Shown piece after piece: positions 1-9,653 of a DNA stretch of 64,000 nt. A program made the position numbers and the translations under genes. The stretch's first letter is position 1, and every line of letters begins with the position of its first letter. The notes beneath the pieces were generated by a model. The model saw only the letters and a program-made list of their open reading frames with translations, was not told the origin of the DNA and made no database searches. The stretch is from Streptococcus pyogenes (GTDB taxonomy: Bacteria; Bacillota; Bacilli; Lactobacillales; Streptococcaceae), in the NCBI RefSeq assembly GCF_002055535.1, contig NZ_LN831034.1, positions 372,001 through 436,000 on the forward strand. The letters run 5' to 3'.

Positions 1-801
1 GACATGACAAAAGCTATTGCTGGTGATAAAATCGATCTGCACAGCATTGTGCCAATCGGTCAAGACCCTCATGAGTACGAACCATTACCAGAAGATGTTG
101 AAAAAACAAGTAATGCTGATGTGATTTTCTATAATGGTATCAATCTAGAAGATGGCGGGCAAGCTTGGTTCACCAAACTAGTGAAAAATGCTCAAAAAAC
201 GAAAAACAAAGATTACTTTGCCGTGTCTGATGGCATTGATGTGATTTACTTGGAAGGTGCAAGCGAAAAAGGAAAAGAAGATCCACATGCTTGGTTAAAT
301 CTCGAAAACGGAATCATTTATTCAAAAAACATTGCCAAACAATTGATTGCAAAGGATCCTAAAAACAAAGAAACTTATGAAAAGAACCTAAAAGCTTATG
401 TGGCTAAATTGGAAAAACTAGACAAAGAAGCCAAATCAAAATTTGATGCTATTGCAGAAAATAAAAAATTGATTGTGACTAGTGAAGGCTGCTTCAAGTA
501 CTTTTCAAAAGCTTACGGTGTCCCATCTGCTTATATCTGGGAAATTAACACCGAAGAAGAAGGAACACCAGATCAAATTTCATCATTGATTGAAAAACTA
601 AAAGTCATCAAGCCATCTGCGCTTTTTGTAGAGTCAAGTGTCGATAGACGCCCTATGGAAACTGTTTCTAAAGATAGTGGTATTCCTATTTATTCTGAGA
701 TCTTTACAGATTCAATTGCTAAAAAAGGTAAACCTGGCGATAGTTATTATGCTATGATGAAATGGAACCTTGACAAAATTTCTGAAGGTCTAGCAAAATA
801 A
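1..801 (+). CDS. mtsA: Metal ABC transporter substrate-binding lipoprotein MtsA, 5' end missing
   Basis: This is the solute-binding lipoprotein of the Mts manganese/iron/zinc importer (LraI, cluster A-1 family), anchored outside the membrane. The reading frame is already open at base 1, so the signal peptide, lipobox and about 44 residues lie upstream of the window. Family metal ligands are visible: His in DPHEYEP (His68 of the full protein by my count), His in DPHAWLN, Glu in LFVESS and Asp in FTDSIAKKG. It is followed by mtsB after a hairpin-containing 63-nt gap. The promoter and any MtsR operator lie outside the window. Confidence 0.95.
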   Translation, partial: DMTKAIAGDKIDLHSIVPIGQDPHEYEPLPEDVEKTSNADVIFYNGINLEDGGQAWFTKLVKNAQKTKNKDYFAVSDGIDVIYLEGASEKGKEDPHAWLNLENGIIYSKNIAKQLIAKDPKNKETYEKNLKAYVAKLEKLDKEAKSKFDAIAENKKLIVTSEGCFKYFSKAYGVPSAYIWEINTEEEGTPDQISSLIEKLKVIKPSALFVESSVDRRPMETVSKDSGIPIYSEIFTDSIAKKGKPGDSYYAMMKWNLDKISEGLAK

Positions 802-810
802 GATAACAAT

Positions 811-850
811 AAAGCACAGCGATTTTAGTGTTGTGCTTTGTTTTATTTAT
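811..850 (+). terminator. Hairpin plus T-rich tail between mtsA and mtsB
   Basis: AAAGCACAGC (811-820) pairs with GTTGTGCTTT (830-839), with one G-U, and is followed by GTTTTATTTAT. Inside an operon this is probably a partial terminator or 3'-end stabiliser that leaves more mtsA than mtsBC mRNA. That role is inference. Confidence 0.6.
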
Positions 851-864
851 GTAAAGGAGACAAA

Positions 865-1590
865 ATGATTACAACTAACAATCTTTGTGTGACCTACGAT
901 GGCAACAGTAATGCTTTAGAAGCGATTAATGTGACAATTGAAGGTCCTTCTATCGTTGGTATTATTGGTCCTAATGGAGCTGGAAAATCAACCTTTATGA
1001 AAGCTATCTTAAATCTTATTGATTATCAAGGTCACGTAACGGTTGATGGCAAAGATGGTCGTAAGCTTGGGCATACAGTAGCTTACGTAGAACAACGAAG
1101 CATGATTGACTATAATTTTCCTATTACTGTTAAAGAATGTGTTGCGCTAGGGACTTATAGTAAATTAGGCCTTTTTCGCCGAGTAGGAAAAAAACAATTT
1201 GAGCAGGTTGATAAGGTTCTCAAACAAGTTGGTTTAGAAGACTTTGGCCATCGACCGATAAAATCCTTATCTGGTGGTCAGTTTCAGCGGATGTTGGTTG
1301 CGCGTTGCTTGATTCAAGAATCAGACTATATTTTCTTAGATGAACCGTTTGTTGGCATTGACTCGGTCAGCGAAAAAATCATTGTAGATCTTTTGAAAGA
1401 GCTCAAAATGGCTGGCAAAACGATTTTAATTGTACATCATGATTTGAGCAAAGTAGAGCATTATTTTGACAAACTCATGATTTTAAATAAACATTTGGTG
1501 GCTTATGGCAACGTTTGTGAGGTATTTACTGTTGATACCTTGTCAAAAGCTTATGGCAATCATTTGATTTTAGGAAAGGAGATGGTGTAA
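865..1590 (+). CDS. mtsB: Metal ABC transporter ATP-binding protein MtsB
   Basis: Cytoplasmic ATPase of the Mts metal importer, 241 aa. It shows Walker A GPNGAGKST (residues about 35-43), the signature LSGGQ, Walker B IFLDEP and the switch-region HH in IVHHD. The ATG at 865 is preceded by AAAGGAG at good spacing; an in-frame TTG further upstream has no ribosome binding site and lies in the hairpin. The stop codon touches the mtsC start, so MtsB and MtsC are translationally coupled. Confidence 0.95.
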   Translation: MITTNNLCVTYDGNSNALEAINVTIEGPSIVGIIGPNGAGKSTFMKAILNLIDYQGHVTVDGKDGRKLGHTVAYVEQRSMIDYNFPITVKECVALGTYSKLGLFRRVGKKQFEQVDKVLKQVGLEDFGHRPIKSLSGGQFQRMLVARCLIQESDYIFLDEPFVGIDSVSEKIIVDLLKELKMAGKTILIVHHDLSKVEHYFDKLMILNKHLVAYGNVCEVFTVDTLSKAYGNHLILGKEMV

Positions 1591-2445
1591 ATGTCTATGA
1601 AATTTTTTGAGGGCTTGATGTCATACCACTTTTTACAAAATGCACTGATAACGGCTGTAGTCATTGGTATCGTCTCAGGTGCTGTAGGGTGTTTTATTAT
1701 CCTTAGGTCAATGTCTCTTATGGGTGATGCCATCTCACACGCTGTTTTACCAGGGGTTGCTTTGTCATTTATTTTAGGAGTCAATTTTTTTATTGGAGCG
1801 ATTATTTTTGGGTTATTAGCTTCTGTTATTATTACTTATATCAAGGAAAACTCTGTCATTAAAGGAGATACGGCTATTGGTATCACCTTTAGCTCTTTTT
1901 TGGCACTGGGAGTCATCTTGATAGGGGTAGCCAATAGTTCGACGGACTTATTTCATATTTTGTTTGGGAATATTTTAGCTGTGCAAGATAGCGATAAGTG
2001 GATTACTATTGGTGTTTCGATTTTTGTTTTAGTGGTTATTAGTCTCTTTTTCAAAGAACTATTATTAACATCATTTGATCCTATCTTAGCCAAATCAATG
2101 GGTGTGAAGGTCAATGCGTATCATTATTTGTTGATGGTCCTATTAACTTTAGTGGCTGTTACGGCGATGCAAAGCGTGGGTACTATCTTGATTGTTGCCT
2201 TATTGATTACGCCAGCAGCGACAGCTTATTTATATGCTAATAGCTTAAAAGTAATGTTAGTGATGTCATCTTTACTAGGCGCTTTAGCATCGGTTTTAGG
2301 GCTTTATTTGGGCTATACCTTTAATGTTGCCGCAGGGTCAAGTATCGTACTGACTTCTGCGATGATGTTTTTGATCAGTTTCTTTGTTTCACCCAAGCAA
2401 GGCTACCTTAAAAGATGGATGCAAAAAAAAGAAAAAACACCTTAA
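1591..2445 (+). CDS. mtsC: Metal ABC transporter permease MtsC
   Basis: Integral-membrane permease of the Mts importer, 284 aa, of the ZnuB/MntB (ABC-3) type, with about eight hydrophobic segments. The conserved early motif GDAISHAVLPGVALSF is present near residues 45-60. ATG follows directly on the mtsB stop, with GAAAGGAGA upstream inside the mtsB end. The last codons overlap a hairpin and the gene faces the cyclophilin gene across a bidirectional terminator. Confidence 0.95.
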   Translation: MSMKFFEGLMSYHFLQNALITAVVIGIVSGAVGCFIILRSMSLMGDAISHAVLPGVALSFILGVNFFIGAIIFGLLASVIITYIKENSVIKGDTAIGITFSSFLALGVILIGVANSSTDLFHILFGNILAVQDSDKWITIGVSIFVLVVISLFFKELLLTSFDPILAKSMGVKVNAYHYLLMVLLTLVAVTAMQSVGTILIVALLITPAATAYLYANSLKVMLVMSSLLGALASVLGLYLGYTFNVAAGSSIVLTSAMMFLISFFVSPKQGYLKRWMQKKEKTP

Positions 2446-2530
2446 ACTTTTCGCTTTAAACACCTTAGTGGTTTGCAAATAGTAGCAAATAACATCAAAG
2501 GGTGTTTTTTATATGTCATCAAAAGACCAT

Positions 2531-2584
2531 AAAAAACCTTATCAAACCAAGGTATTTAGCCTATTATCTGATAAGGTTTTTTTA
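2531..2584. terminator. Bidirectional intrinsic terminator between mtsC and the cyclophilin gene
   Basis: AAAAAACCTTATCA (2531-2544) pairs with TGATAAGGTTTTTT (2569-2582). A-run and T-run flank the stem, so it can end transcripts from either side of this convergent pair. Confidence 0.85.
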
Positions 2585-2592
2585 AGCATGAT

Positions 2593-3399
2593 TTAGTTTT
2601 TAAAGCGATAATCTTTGACAATGTCAATTGAGGTAATCGTAATGTCTTGTTCTGGTTTATCATTTTGGTTGATAGAAGTAGCGGCAATTTTATCGACAAC
2701 ATCCATACCATCAATGACTTGACCAAATACAGTATAACCGCCATCTAAGCTTGGATTGCCGCCATGCTCATAGGCAGAGATGATAGGTTTTGGGTAGTTG
2801 GTACTTGATAATCCCTTGCTTTGATTTTTCTTGTTTTGGTTGATATAAAATTGGCTACCGTTAGTATTAGCACCAGCATTTGCCATGGCAAGAGCACCGC
2901 GAATATGATATAAAAATGGAGAGATTTCGTTGACAAAGCCATTGCCAGCATCTTTTTTAGGATCCTTGCCTTTCCAAATCGATTCACCACCTGTGCCATC
3001 TCCTTTGGGGTCACCTGATTGAATCATAAAGTCGTTGATCACACGATGGAAGGTAAGGTTATCATAGTAGCCTTTTTTAGCATGGGTGAGGAAGTTCTCA
3101 ACAGCTAAGGGAGCATATTTTGGGAATAACTTAAGGGTAATGTCCCCTTGACTTGTCCTCATTACGACCTTAGCTTCTTCTTTGCCGACTTCTTTGGTTA
3201 GTTGTGGAAATTGGCTAGCATCAGCTTTGAGAGCTTTTTGAATGCTTTCTTCATAGGCTTTAGAAGCTGCTTCGCTTTCTTCTTTGGCAGTTTTTTCATC
3301 AATGTATTTATCGCCTTTTATAGCGCGGTCAACAGATTCACAAGCACTCAAACTAAGTAAACTAATGGCTACTAAACTGAGAGATAATAATTTTTTCAT
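2593..3399 (-). CDS. Peptidyl-prolyl cis-trans isomerase, cyclophilin-type lipoprotein (SlrA-like)
   Basis: Exported foldase that isomerises X-Pro bonds at the outer face of the membrane. The 268-aa product has a signal peptide ending in the lipobox LSLSAC (Cys20), a charged linker (21-70) and a cyclophilin domain from about residue 75 to the end. FHRV at 117-120 followed by QSGDP is the active-site motif, and MANAGANTNGSQF is the second cyclophilin signature. TAGGAG precedes the ATG. It resembles pneumococcal SlrA. It is a single gene, convergent with mtsC. Confidence 0.92.
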   Translation of the reverse strand: MKKLLSLSLVAISLLSLSACESVDRAIKGDKYIDEKTAKEESEAASKAYEESIQKALKADASQFPQLTKEVGKEEAKVVMRTSQGDITLKLFPKYAPLAVENFLTHAKKGYYDNLTFHRVINDFMIQSGDPKGDGTGGESIWKGKDPKKDAGNGFVNEISPFLYHIRGALAMANAGANTNGSQFYINQNKKNQSKGLSSTNYPKPIISAYEHGGNPSLDGGYTVFGQVIDGMDVVDKIAATSINQNDKPEQDITITSIDIVKDYRFKN

Positions 3400-3600
3400 G
3401 TCTACTCCTAAGAATGATTTTCTTTATTTTATCATAAAATGCAACAGAAAATAGTAGTAAAGAGTTAAAAACGCCTATTTTTGTGTTTTATGATCTAACC
3501 TTGGTTAAAAGGCTGCTACGACTGTTATTATAGCACAAGATGCTATAGAAAAACTTAAAACACCTTGGTTTTTTAGAGCTATTTCCTAATAGTTAAAAAA

Positions 3601-3616
3601 TGGTATAATAGTGTTA
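3601..3616 (+). promoter_or_regulatory. Extended -10 promoter abutting the ftsK start codon
   Basis: TGGTATAAT (3601-3609) is a perfect extended -10 element with no clear -35. The expected transcription start is at or next to A3616 of the ATG, which implies a leaderless ftsK mRNA. Confidence 0.65.
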
Positions 3617-6021
3617 TGGTTAAAAGAAATCAAAGAAAAAAAAGTGCGCCTAAGAAGCGTTTAACAAAAGCAGAAGTGGAAAAGCAACGTGCCATTAAGA
3701 GGATGATTTTATCTGTTTTAATGGCTTTGTTGCTTATTTTTGCGATGCTTCGCTTGGGCGTCTTTGGTGTGACAACTTATAATATGATTCGTTTTTTGGT
3801 GGGTAGTTTAGCCTATCCGTTTATGTTTGCCTGGTTAATTTACTTATTTTGTTTTAAATGGTTACGGCAAAAAGATGGAATGATTGCGGGAGTTGTTATT
3901 GCCTTTTTGGGATTGCTAGTTGAGTGGCACGCCTTCTTATTTGCGATGCCTAGGATGCTTGATCAAGATATTTTTCTAGGCACTGCTCGGCTAATTACAA
4001 GAGATTTACTAGCCCTGCGCGTGACTGAATTTGTTGGTGGAGGAATGCTTGGTGCATTACTTTATAAACCCATAGCCTTTTTATTTTCGAATATCGGCTC
4101 TTACTTTATTGGTTTTTTGTTTATCTTATTAGGATTATTTCTAATGACGCCTTGGGATATCTATGATGTGAGTCACTTTGTGAAAGAGGCTGTTGATAAA
4201 CTAGCAGTGGCTTATCAGGAAAATAAAGAAAAGCGGTTCATCAAACGAGAAGAGCACCGCTTACAAGCTGAAAAAGAGGCTTTAGAGAAACAAGCACAAG
4301 AGGAAGAAAAACGTCTAGCAGAATTGACGGTTGATCCTGAGACGGGAGAGATTGTTGAGGATAGTCAGTCTCAAGTCAGCTATGATTTGGCTGAGGATAT
4401 GACAAAAGAACCAGAGATTCTTGCTTATGATAGTCACCTCAAAGACGATGAGACAAGCTTATTTGATCAAGAAGACTTGGCTTACGCTCATGAGGAAATT
4501 GGGGCTTATGACTCTTTATCTGCTTTAGCATCTTCTGAAGATGAGATGGATATGGATGAACCTGTTGAAGTTGATTTCACACCAAAAACCCATCTTCTTT
4601 ATAAACTTCCAACGATAGATTTATTTGCACCAGATAAGCCCAAAAACCAGTCCAAAGAGAAAAACTTAGTCCGCAAAAATATCAAGGTGCTTGAAGATAC
4701 CTTCCAAAGTTTTGGGATTGATGTCAAGGTAGAGCGAGCAGAAATCGGGCCTTCCGTCACCAAATATGAAATCAAGCCAGCTGTCGGGGTCCGAGTTAAT
4801 CGTATTTCAAATCTTGCTGATGATTTGGCACTTGCTCTGGCTGCTAAAGATGTTCGTATTGAAGCACCAATTCCTGGAAAATCCTTAATAGGTATTGAAG
4901 TTCCTAACTCAGAAATTGCAACGGTTTCTTTCCGCGAACTTTGGGAACAATCTGATGCCAATCCTGAAAACCTTTTAGAAGTACCACTAGGTAAAGCTGT
5001 TAATGGCAATGCGCGCAGTTTTAACTTAGCTAGAATGCCGCATCTTTTGGTAGCTGGTTCAACTGGTTCAGGTAAATCTGTGGCAGTTAATGGCATTATT
5101 TCAAGTATTTTGATGAAGGCACGTCCAGATCAAGTTAAGTTTATGATGATTGACCCCAAAATGGTTGAATTATCTGTTTATAATGATATTCCACATTTAT
5201 TAATCCCAGTTGTAACCAATCCGCGTAAAGCCAGTAAGGCACTCCAAAAAGTGGTTGATGAGATGGAAAACCGCTACGAGTTATTTAGTAAAATTGGTGT
5301 GCGTAATATAGCAGGTTATAATACAAAGGTTGAAGAGTTTAATGCTTCTTCTGAGCAAAAACAAATACCGTTGCCTTTAATCGTTGTCATTGTAGATGAA
5401 TTGGCTGACTTGATGATGGTGGCTAGTAAAGAAGTTGAAGATGCTATTATTCGTTTGGGACAAAAAGCACGTGCTGCAGGTATCCATATGATTCTTGCAA
5501 CTCAACGTCCCTCTGTAGATGTTATTTCTGGTTTGATTAAAGCAAATGTTCCGTCGCGTATGGCATTTGCTGTTTCAAGTGGTACTGATAGCCGTACGAT
5601 CCTTGATGAAAATGGTGCTGAAAAGCTCTTGGGACGGGGTGATATGCTCTTTAAGCCGATTGATGAAAATCACCCTGTTCGCTTGCAAGGGTCTTTCATC
5701 TCAGATGATGATGTGGAGCGTATTGTCAACTTTATCAAAGACCAAGCTGAAGCGGATTATGATGACGCCTTTGATCCTGGTGAAGTTAGCGACAATGATC
5801 CTGGTTTTTCTGGAAATGGCGGAGCTGCTGAAGGTGATCCTCTTTTTGAAGAAGCAAAAGCCTTGGTCTTAGAAACACAAAAAGCTAGTGCCTCAATGAT
5901 TCAAAGGCGTTTGTCGGTTGGATTTAATCGTGCCACGCGCTTGATGGATGAATTGGAAGAAGCAGGTGTTATCGGTCCAGCAGAAGGAACCAAGCCTCGT
6001 AAGGTATTGCAGACAAACTAA
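3616..6021 (+). CDS. ftsK: DNA translocase FtsK/SpoIIIE
   Basis: Septal DNA pump that clears chromosome termini during division and helps dimer resolution. The 801-aa product has a basic N-terminus, about four to five membrane segments (30-175), a Lys/Glu-rich and acidic linker (200-345), and the RecA-like motor with Walker [10 protein letters not shown] (about 480-488) and Walker [14 protein letters not shown] (about 590). A C-terminal winged-helix gamma domain (about 750-798) reads DNA polarity sites. No Shine-Dalgarno precedes the ATG, and the -10 box ends only 6 nt upstream. The next in-frame Met is residue 30, which would remove the basic cytoplasmic N-terminus. Confidence 0.95.
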   Translation: MVKRNQRKKSAPKKRLTKAEVEKQRAIKRMILSVLMALLLIFAMLRLGVFGVTTYNMIRFLVGSLAYPFMFAWLIYLFCFKWLRQKDGMIAGVVIAFLGLLVEWHAFLFAMPRMLDQDIFLGTARLITRDLLALRVTEFVGGGMLGALLYKPIAFLFSNIGSYFIGFLFILLGLFLMTPWDIYDVSHFVKEAVDKLAVAYQENKEKRFIKREEHRLQAEKEALEKQAQEEEKRLAELTVDPETGEIVEDSQSQVSYDLAEDMTKEPEILAYDSHLKDDETSLFDQEDLAYAHEEIGAYDSLSALASSEDEMDMDEPVEVDFTPKTHLLYKLPTIDLFAPDKPKNQSKEKNLVRKNIKVLEDTFQSFGIDVKVERAEIGPSVTKYEIKPAVGVRVNRISNLADDLALALAAKDVRIEAPIPGKSLIGIEVPNSEIATVSFRELWEQSDANPENLLEVPLGKAVNGNARSFNLARMPHLLVAGSTGSGKSVAVNGIISSILMKARPDQVKFMMIDPKMVELSVYNDIPHLLIPVVTNPRKASKALQKVVDEMENRYELFSKIGVRNIAGYNTKVEEFNASSEQKQIPLPLIVVIVDELADLMMVASKEVEDAIIRLGQKARAAGIHMILATQRPSVDVISGLIKANVPSRMAFAVSSGTDSRTILDENGAEKLLGRGDMLFKPIDENHPVRLQGSFISDDDVERIVNFIKDQAEADYDDAFDPGEVSDNDPGFSGNGGAAEGDPLFEEAKALVLETQKASASMIQRRLSVGFNRATRLMDELEEAGVIGPAEGTKPRKVLQTN

Positions 6022-6064
6022 AAGAACCTGACGTCTCATGATGAGATGTTAGGTTCTTTTTTTG
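6021..6064. terminator. Terminator between ftsK and the DUF3397 gene
   Basis: AAAGAACCT (6021-6029) pairs with AGGTTCTTT (6051-6059), with inner pairing of TCTCAT and GATGAGA. It is followed by a run of T and serves the convergent pair. Confidence 0.85.
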
Positions 6065-6090
6065 TGATGTCAAGCCAGTTGATGAGATGC

Positions 6091-6444
6091 CTATGCTAAT
6101 GTAAAAATAAAGATAACTAGAATCAGGTAGAAAATAACGGTGACTAAAAAGCCAACTCGCCAAAATAGCTTCATAAAGCGATGGTAAGAAAACGACTGAG
6201 TTCGGATGACTAGCAGTAGTGAAATGACGATGGCTAGCAGCGACATGATAATAAGGTAATAAGGCAGTAAATTATGGGTGAAAAATTTTCCTGAGACAAG
6301 CACAATTTCTATCGCAAAAAGTAAAAGTGCGACATCTGGAAATTTAAATCCCTTTTTATTAAGTTTAAATAAAGAGGTTACAATCATGGCAAAAAGAGGC
6401 GTTACTATCAAGAAAGCTAAGGCAGTTAATTTATAGATCATCAT
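6091..6444 (-). CDS. DUF3397-type small membrane protein
   Basis: A 117-aa hydrophobic protein with four predicted membrane helices separated by short basic loops. The pattern matches the streptococcal DUF3397 family, which has no assigned function. It stands alone on the minus strand between ftsK and rplK. No catalytic motif is visible. The family call is from memory of the pattern; the membrane topology is read directly from the sequence. Confidence 0.75.
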   Translation of the reverse strand: MMIYKLTALAFLIVTPLFAMIVTSLFKLNKKGFKFPDVALLLFAIEIVLVSGKFFTHNLLPYYLIIMSLLAIVISLLLVIRTQSFSYHRFMKLFWRVGFLVTVIFYLILVIFIFTLA

Positions 6445-6579
6445 AGGTCTATTTTATACTCAAATCCCTTACTTGTAAACTGATACTTACCTGTTGTGAT
6501 AGAAAATGATCTTTGAGAGGGAAAGCGTCTACTTCAATTTAAACATTGCAAAAGGCATCAGCTATTTTAACAAAAAGAC

Positions 6580-6687
6580 TTGATTTATTTTGGCAATAAG
6601 CTATAATGGTAAGGTATGCAATATTGCATATCTGTGGGAGGTAAAAATCTCAATTACCGCCAAAACCACAACAGGAGGATTTTTAAA
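6580..6687 (+). promoter_or_regulatory. rplKA promoter and structured leader
   Basis: TTGATT (6580-6585) and TATAAT (6602-6607) are 16 bp apart. The roughly 75-nt leader contains CTGTGGGAGG, resembling the GUGGGAG element of the L1 site in 23S rRNA. It ends in a strong SD (AGGAGG) before rplK. Confidence 0.6.
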
Positions 6688-7113
6688 ATGGCTAAAAAAG
6701 TCGAAAAACTTGTAAAACTTCAAATCCCTGCTGGTAAAGCTACACCAGCTCCACCAGTTGGACCAGCTCTTGGTCAAGCAGGTATCAACATCATGGGCTT
6801 CACTAAAGAATTTAACGCTCGTACAGCTGATCAAGCTGGTATGATCATCCCAGTTGTTATCTCAGTTTATGAAGACAAATCATTTGATTTCATCACTAAA
6901 ACACCACCAGCTGCTGTTCTTTTGAAAAAAGCTGCAGGTGTTGAAAAAGGATCAGGTACACCTAACACTACTAAGGTTGCGACAGTTACTCGTGCACAAG
7001 TACAAGAAATTGCTGAAACTAAGATGCCAGATTTGAACGCTGCAAACATTGAAGCTGCAATGCGTATGATCGAAGGTACTGCTCGTTCTATGGGATTCAC
7101 TGTTACTGACTAG
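6688..7113 (+). CDS. rplK: 50S ribosomal protein L11
   Basis: L11 builds the GTPase-associated centre of the large subunit. The 141-aa sequence ([21 protein letters not shown] at the N-terminus) is full length. ATG 6688 is chosen because ACAGGAGG lies 8-9 nt upstream and [12 protein letters not shown] is the canonical start; an upstream in-frame ATG at 6616 lies in the leader and has no SD. It is co-transcribed with rplA. Confidence 0.98.
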   Translation: MAKKVEKLVKLQIPAGKATPAPPVGPALGQAGINIMGFTKEFNARTADQAGMIIPVVISVYEDKSFDFITKTPPAAVLLKKAAGVEKGSGTPNTTKVATVTRAQVQEIAETKMPDLNAANIEAAMRMIEGTARSMGFTVTD

Positions 7114-7218
7114 TCAGTCAAGAACCCCTATTACCCGCACGACTTCATCATAAGAGATGAGTGACGTGGGAGATTTTAAATCAAATCGATATGACCACAT
7201 TACAAGGAGAATTTTAAA
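7114..7218 (+). promoter_or_regulatory. Probable L1 autoregulatory leader between rplK and rplA
   Basis: The 105-nt spacer contains GATGAGTGACGTGGGAG (7157-7173). It resembles the GAUG...GUGGGAG motif of the L1-binding site in 23S rRNA and known L1 mRNA operators. It can form a stem with CCCGCACG just upstream. It ends with AAGGAG before rplA. Translational feedback by L1 is established in other bacteria; here it is inferred. Confidence 0.5.
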
Positions 7219-7908
7219 ATGGCTAAAAAAAGCAAACAAATGCGTGCTGCACTTGAAAAAGTAGATAGCACAAAAGCGTACAGTGTAGAAGAAGCTGTAG
7301 CATTAGTAAAAGAAACGAACTTCGCAAAATTTGATGCGTCTGTTGAAGTTGCTTACAACTTGAACATTGACGTTCGTAAAGCAGACCAACAAATCCGTGG
7401 CGCAATGGTATTGCCAAACGGAACTGGTAAAACACAACGTGTTCTTGTTTTTGCACGTGGTGCAAAAGCTGAAGAAGCAAAAGCAGCTGGTGCAGACTTC
7501 GTAGGTGAAGACGACCTTGTTGCAAAAATCAATGGTGGATGGCTTGACTTTGACGTTGTTATCGCAACGCCAGACATGATGGCTATCGTAGGTCGTCTTG
7601 GACGTGTCCTTGGACCTCGTAACTTGATGCCAAACCCTAAAACTGGTACAGTAACGATGGATGTTGCTAAAGCCGTTGAAGAGTCTAAAGGTGGTAAAAT
7701 CACTTACCGTGCTGACAAAGCAGGTAATGTTCAAGCTCTTATTGGTAAAGTTTCATTTGATGCTGACAAATTGGTTGAAAACTTCAAAGCCTTCCACGAT
7801 GTAATGGCTAAAGCTAAACCTGCAACAGCTAAAGGAACTTACATGGCAAACGTCTCAATCACATCAACACAAGGTGTTGGTATCAAGGTTGATCCTAACT
7901 CACTTTAA
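7219..7908 (+). CDS. rplA: 50S ribosomal protein L1
   Basis: L1 forms the mobile stalk at the E site and usually represses its own operon translationally. The 229 aa are full length, with the conserved region [22 protein letters not shown] (about residues 122-143). Codon use is strongly biased, as expected of a highly expressed gene. ATG has AAGGAG upstream. Confidence 0.98.
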
Positions 7909-8230
7909 GAAAAAAATTAGGGCATCGCCTAATCATAGCAAAAAGACAAATTTCTGAAGACAAATCTTCACTAGAGGTTTGTCTTTTTTATGGTTTAAAA
8001 TGGGATGCAAACAAAAAAGTGTAGGCGATAATACCATGAAAGGAGTTGATTCTCTTAATGAGATGTGGTGTTAACACATCATGAGCTCACAAAAAATGAT
8101 AAAGGAAGTATCGGTGGTGTTAAAAAAAGGGATTTTAATTGACATTTATTAGCCTCTAAAATGTCCTTTCCCTATTCATAATTGAGGGTTTGTGGTAAAA
8201 TAGTAAGGACAAACTAAGGAGAACATAGTA
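7909..8230 (+). other. Intergenic region rplA-pyrH
   Basis: A terminator occupies 7940-7990. The remainder carries only very short ORFs (12 and 23 codons) without convincing SDs. An extended -10 TGGTAAAAT lies about 30 nt before pyrH and is its likely promoter. Confidence 0.6.
7940..7990 (+). terminator. Terminator of rplKA
   Basis: AAAAGACAAA (7941-7950) pairs with TTTGTCTTTT (7978-7987), followed by T residues. Confidence 0.8.
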
Positions 8231-8959
8231 GTGGAACCTAAATATCAACGTATATTAATTAAGTTATCTGGTGAAGCATTAGCAGGTGAAAAAGGAGTTG
8301 GCATTGACATTCCAACTGTTCAGGCTATTGCAAAAGAAATTGCCGAAGTTCATGTGTCGGGAGTACAGATCGCTCTTGTTATTGGTGGAGGCAATCTCTG
8401 GCGTGGAGAGCCTGCAGCAGACGCTGGAATGGACCGTGTTCAGGCTGATTACACTGGCATGCTTGGAACGGTGATGAATGCCCTAGTCATGGCTGATAGT
8501 CTTCAACATTATGGTGTTGATACCCGTGTGCAAACAGCTATTCCTATGCAAAATGTAGCAGAACCTTATATTCGCGGACGTGCCTTGCGCCATCTAGAAA
8601 AAAATCGGATTGTTGTTTTTGGAGCTGGTATTGGCTCGCCTTATTTTTCAACAGACACCACCGCGGCACTGCGTGCTGCTGAGATTGAAGCAGATGCTAT
8701 TTTAATGGCAAAAAATGGTGTGGATGGGGTCTATAATGCTGATCCTAAAAAAGATGCTAATGCGGTTAAATTTGATGAATTAACACATGGTGAAGTGATC
8801 AAACGTGGTCTCAAAATCATGGATGCAACGGCATCGACCTTATCGATGGATAACGATATTGATTTGGTGGTTTTCAATATGAATGAAGCTGGCAATATTC
8901 AACGTGTTGTCTTTGGAGAACATATTGGAACTACTGTATCAAATAAAGTTTGTGACTAA
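8231..8959 (+). CDS. pyrH: UMP kinase
   Basis: Phosphorylates UMP to UDP in pyrimidine nucleotide synthesis. The 242-aa amino-acid-kinase fold shows KLSGEAL near the N-terminus, [10 protein letters not shown] (about 50-60) and the [13 protein letters not shown] segment typical of bacterial PyrH. The start is GTG with TAAGGAG 10-14 nt upstream; no ATG fits the family N-terminus. frr follows after 28 nt in the usual pyrH-frr pairing. Confidence 0.96.
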   Translation: MEPKYQRILIKLSGEALAGEKGVGIDIPTVQAIAKEIAEVHVSGVQIALVIGGGNLWRGEPAADAGMDRVQADYTGMLGTVMNALVMADSLQHYGVDTRVQTAIPMQNVAEPYIRGRALRHLEKNRIVVFGAGIGSPYFSTDTTAALRAAEIEADAILMAKNGVDGVYNADPKKDANAVKFDELTHGEVIKRGLKIMDATASTLSMDNDIDLVVFNMNEAGNIQRVVFGEHIGTTVSNKVCD

Positions 8960-8987
8960 AAGTTAGAAAAGAAAGAGAGTAATTATC

Positions 8988-9545
8988 ATGGCAAATGCAA
9001 TTATTGAAACTGCAAAAGAACGTTTTGCACAATCCCATCAGTCTTTATCACGTGAATATGCCAGCATTCGTGCGGGTCGTGCCAACGCTAGTCTTTTAGA
9101 CCGTATCCAAGTTGATTATTACGGGGCACCGACACCATTAAATCAATTGGCTTCAATCACTGTACCAGAAGCGCGTGTCTTATTGATCTCGCCTTTTGAT
9201 AAATCTTCTATCAAAGATATCGAGCGCGCTCTTAACGCATCAGATTTAGGCATTACACCTGCTAACGATGGCTCTGTCATTCGTTTGGTTATTCCAGCTT
9301 TGACCGAAGAAACACGTAAAGAATTAGCCAAAGAAGTGAAAAAAGTTGGTGAAAATGCTAAAATTGCAATCCGTAATATCCGCCGCGATGCTATGGATGA
9401 TGCTAAAAAGCAAGAAAAAGCAAAAGAAATCACTGAAGATGAGTTAAAAACACTTGAGAAAGATATCCAAAAAGCAACCGATGATGCTATCAAAGAAATT
9501 GACCGCATGACGGCTGAAAAAGAAAAAGAATTGCTCTCAGTGTAA
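8988..9545 (+). CDS. frr: Ribosome recycling factor
   Basis: Splits post-termination ribosomes together with EF-G. The product is 185 aa, the normal family length, with the conserved [29 protein letters not shown] region and a long C-terminal helix rich in Lys and Glu. GAAAGAGAG precedes ATG. It shares a transcript with pyrH. Confidence 0.97.
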   Translation: MANAIIETAKERFAQSHQSLSREYASIRAGRANASLLDRIQVDYYGAPTPLNQLASITVPEARVLLISPFDKSSIKDIERALNASDLGITPANDGSVIRLVIPALTEETRKELAKEVKKVGENAKIAIRNIRRDAMDDAKKQEKAKEITEDELKTLEKDIQKATDDAIKEIDRMTAEKEKELLSV

Positions 9546-9580
9546 CAGGATTCCTACGAAAAATAGACGACTATAGACAC

Positions 9581-9637
9581 AAAAAGATAGGTGACCATTT
9601 CAGAAGCGTTTGGTTTTGATTTGTCCCTATCTTTTTA
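9581..9637 (+). terminator. Terminator of pyrH-frr
   Basis: AAAAAGATAGG (9581-9591) pairs with CCTATCTTTTT (9626-9636), 35 nt before the cvfB start. Confidence 0.75.
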
Positions 9638-9653
9638 AAGAAAGAAAAAAGAT

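Noticed and set aside
5546..5872. 108-codon ORF inside ftsK and many similar long antisense frames (for example in rplA, smc, thrS)
   Set aside because: They mirror codon structure of well-supported genes and have no independent start signals.
6616..6687. Upstream in-frame start for L11 ([10 protein letters not shown]...)
   Set aside because: L11 begins MAKKVEKL with a perfect AGGAGG; the extension is the rplK leader.
8081..8152. 23-codon ORF (MSSQKMIKEVSVVLKKG...) upstream of pyrH
   Set aside because: No Shine-Dalgarno and no sign of a leader-peptide or pheromone pattern; too short to support.
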